A stretch of 6,562 nucleotides of DNA. It comes from Pseudomonadales bacterium (GTDB taxonomy: Bacteria; Pseudomonadota; Gammaproteobacteria; Pseudomonadales; Azotimanducaceae). The notes beneath the pieces are model-generated. The model was not told where the DNA came from, made no database searches, and worked only from the letters and a program-made list of their open reading frames with translations. Where the stretch lies: contig JAQWQN010000270.1 of the NCBI GenBank assembly GCA_029244465.1, positions 1 through 6,562 of the forward strand, read 5' to 3'. Each line of letters opens with the position of its first letter. Position 1 is the first letter of the stretch. Made by a program: the position numbers and the translations under genes. This document shows positions 5,278 through 6,562 of the stretch, in pieces.

Positions 5278-6562
5278 TTCGTCCAAGTTCAAATTGAAAT
5301 CGTTCTTCTTCGTCGAAGTCCTGAGTCTGAAATGGCTGCGCAATACTGAAACTCATTGGCCCCATTCCGGTCAACCAGGTCACACCAAAACCAACCGAAT
5401 AGCGTAAATCATCGACACTGAAGTCAAAACAATTGATCGCGACTGATGGGCACTGTGTTTGAAAGACGTTCCCTACGTCCACAAAAAACGCTGGTCGAAA
5501 CTGTCTACTATCTTCCACGAAAGGAAATGGGAAAATAATCTCCGCACTGCCCTCTATTAGTAAATTACCGCCAAATGGGTCACCGCGTCGATCAAAGAAG
5601 CTTGAAAATTCCGACGGTGGCGTCGTCCGCGGACCCAATGTCGAATTCTCGAACCCACGAACCGAGCCGAAACCACCCGCAAAAAAGTGCTCATAAAAAG
5701 GCAGACGATCCGTGTTGCCATAACCATCGCCATAACCTAGCTCGGTTCGAAGCCGCAGTGTCCAGGAACGGGTTATCGGAAAGAACCGCTCGCCGGAGTA
5801 TGTGACCTTGAAAAACTGCAGATCGCTTCCGGGCACCGCAAGTTCTATCCCTAGATTCTGTTGCGACCCTCGATCCGCAAACAAGCCTCGATTAAGCGTT
5901 GAACTCAGCCAAGATAGATTAAACTTGTAGTTAATCGCTGTTTCGCCGTTTTGTTCGATGAAATCCGAGATCTCCCGGGCGGCGAACGCTCCTTGCGTAA
6001 TATTCGTCCAATCGAAGGTGATGCCAAAGTTAATGCGCTGTGTCTCACCTATTGGAAGACCAAAGTTCATACCCACCCCGGCCGAGTCGGTCGCGTACCG
6101 AGCAATATTGCGCTCGTCAAAGTCTAGTCGACGAGCAAACACGTTAAAGCCTCGACTAACACCATCCAGAGTGAAATAAGGGTCAAAGAAGTTGAAGTTA
6201 ACCGACTTCTGATATCTTGACGCACTAACGCCAAAACCTAAACTGTTCCCGCTACCCGCGACATTCGTTTGCGAATAATTACCGCCCAAAATAAGACCGT
6301 ACCCTTGTGAGTAACCTAACGTCGCGGAAATACTACCTGAAGGTTGCTCTTCGACACTGAAGTTAACATCTATCTGATCATCAGTACCGGCAACTTGAGG
6401 TGTTTCTACATCAACACCTTTGAAATAACCCAGTCGTTCTAGGCGCACCTTCGACAAATCAATTTGCGAGCTCGATGCCCATCCACCTTCCATCTGGCGC
6501 ATTTCACGCCGCATGACCTCATCTTGAGTCATATCGTTACCGGTAAAACTCATACGCCGAAC
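5270..6562 (-). CDS. bamA: Outer membrane protein assembly factor BamA, C-terminal part (cut by window edge)
   Basis: BamA is the Omp85-family core of the BAM complex, which folds and inserts beta-barrel proteins into the outer membrane. The open frame runs off the right edge (in-frame VRR precedes the Met codon at 6553), so the signal peptide and POTRA domains 1-4 lie outside. Counting from that Met, residues 1 to about 70 are POTRA5 (FTGNDMTQDEVMRREMRQME, matching E. coli closely), and residues about 74-427 are the 16-strand barrel. The loop 6 signature SVRGF (297-301, Arg299) is present, as are NRGLFADRG and a C-terminal strand ending in Phe427 (FELGRTF), the beta-signal. Loop 6 is shorter than in E. 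coli and lacks its cysteine pair. A different pair, C368 and C375, lies in a later loop. The Met at 6553 is internal, not the start. Confidence 0.97.
   Translation of the reverse strand, partial: VRRMSFTGNDMTQDEVMRREMRQMEGGWASSSQIDLSKVRLERLGYFKGVDVETPQVAGTDDQIDVNFSVEEQPSGSISATLGYSQGYGLILGGNYSQTNVAGSGNSLGFGVSASRYQKSVNFNFFDPYFTLDGVSRGFNVFARRLDFDERNIARYATDSAGVGMNFGLPIGETQRINFGITFDWTNITQGAFAAREISDFIEQNGETAINYKFNLSWLSSTLNRGLFADRGSQQNLGIELAVPGSDLQFFKVTYSGERFFPITRSWTLRLRTELGYGDGYGNTDRLPFYEHFFAGGFGSVRGFENSTLGPRTTPPSEFSSFFDRRGDPFGGNLLIEGSAEIIFPFPFVEDSRQFRPAFFVDVGNVFQTQCPSVAINCFDFSVDDLRYSVGFGVTWLTGMGPMSFSIAQPFQTQDFDEEERFQFELGRTF

Noticed and set aside
1..6562. A new defence, mobile or biosynthetic system hidden in the window
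   Set aside because: All eight genes belong to known families in their usual order, gaps are at most 53 bases, and no foreign base composition, inverted terminal repeats or arrays were seen.

Overview
The window is a segment of a bacterial chromosome with eight genes, all on the minus strand. In transcription order (right to left) they are bamA (3' part), skp/ompH, lpxD, fabZ, lpxA, lpxB, rnhB and dnaE (5' part). This is the conserved outer-membrane / lipid A / replication cluster of Gammaproteobacteria, in the same order as in Escherichia coli. The organism is therefore a Gram-negative bacterium, very probably a gammaproteobacterium. The proteins are clearly diverged from E. coli, so it is not an enteric, and I cannot name a genus. 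Base composition looks moderate and even. I see no mobile element, tRNA, rRNA, CRISPR array or sign of transfer.

Layout from the right edge: 6562-5270 is bamA from POTRA5 to the C-terminal Phe. A 53-bp gap follows, with a hairpin over the bamA stop codon and a possible weak promoter. Then come skp (5216-4713), a 53-bp gap, lpxD (4659-3631), a 33-bp gap, fabZ (3597-3127), lpxA (3130-2333, 4-bp GTGA overlap with fabZ), a 51-bp gap filled by a candidate 17-codon mini-ORF, lpxB (2281-1109), rnhB (1092-487) and dnaE (490 to beyond position 1, 4-bp ATGA overlap with rnhB). No stretch longer than about 55 bases lacks a gene. Long open frames on the plus strand are shadows of these genes.

The genes form two functional groups. 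BamA inserts beta-barrel proteins into the outer membrane, and Skp carries unfolded barrel proteins to it through the periplasm. LpxA, LpxD and LpxB carry out cytoplasmic steps 1, 3 and 4 of lipid A synthesis. FabZ dehydrates the same 3-hydroxyacyl-ACP pool that LpxA and LpxD consume, so it competes with them for a shared substrate. RNase HII and the Pol III alpha subunit belong to genome replication and repair. Short gaps and stop/start overlaps indicate a translationally coupled operon.

I do not see a new system. The observations worth a second look are within-family oddities: an RNase HII whose near-invariant GRG motif reads GIG; an LpxD lacking a conserved second histidine; an LpxB with replaced residues beside its catalytic Asp; an Ala at the LpxA acyl-chain ruler; an acidic Skp; three successive GTG-started genes; and small RNA- or translation-level structures at gene junctions.
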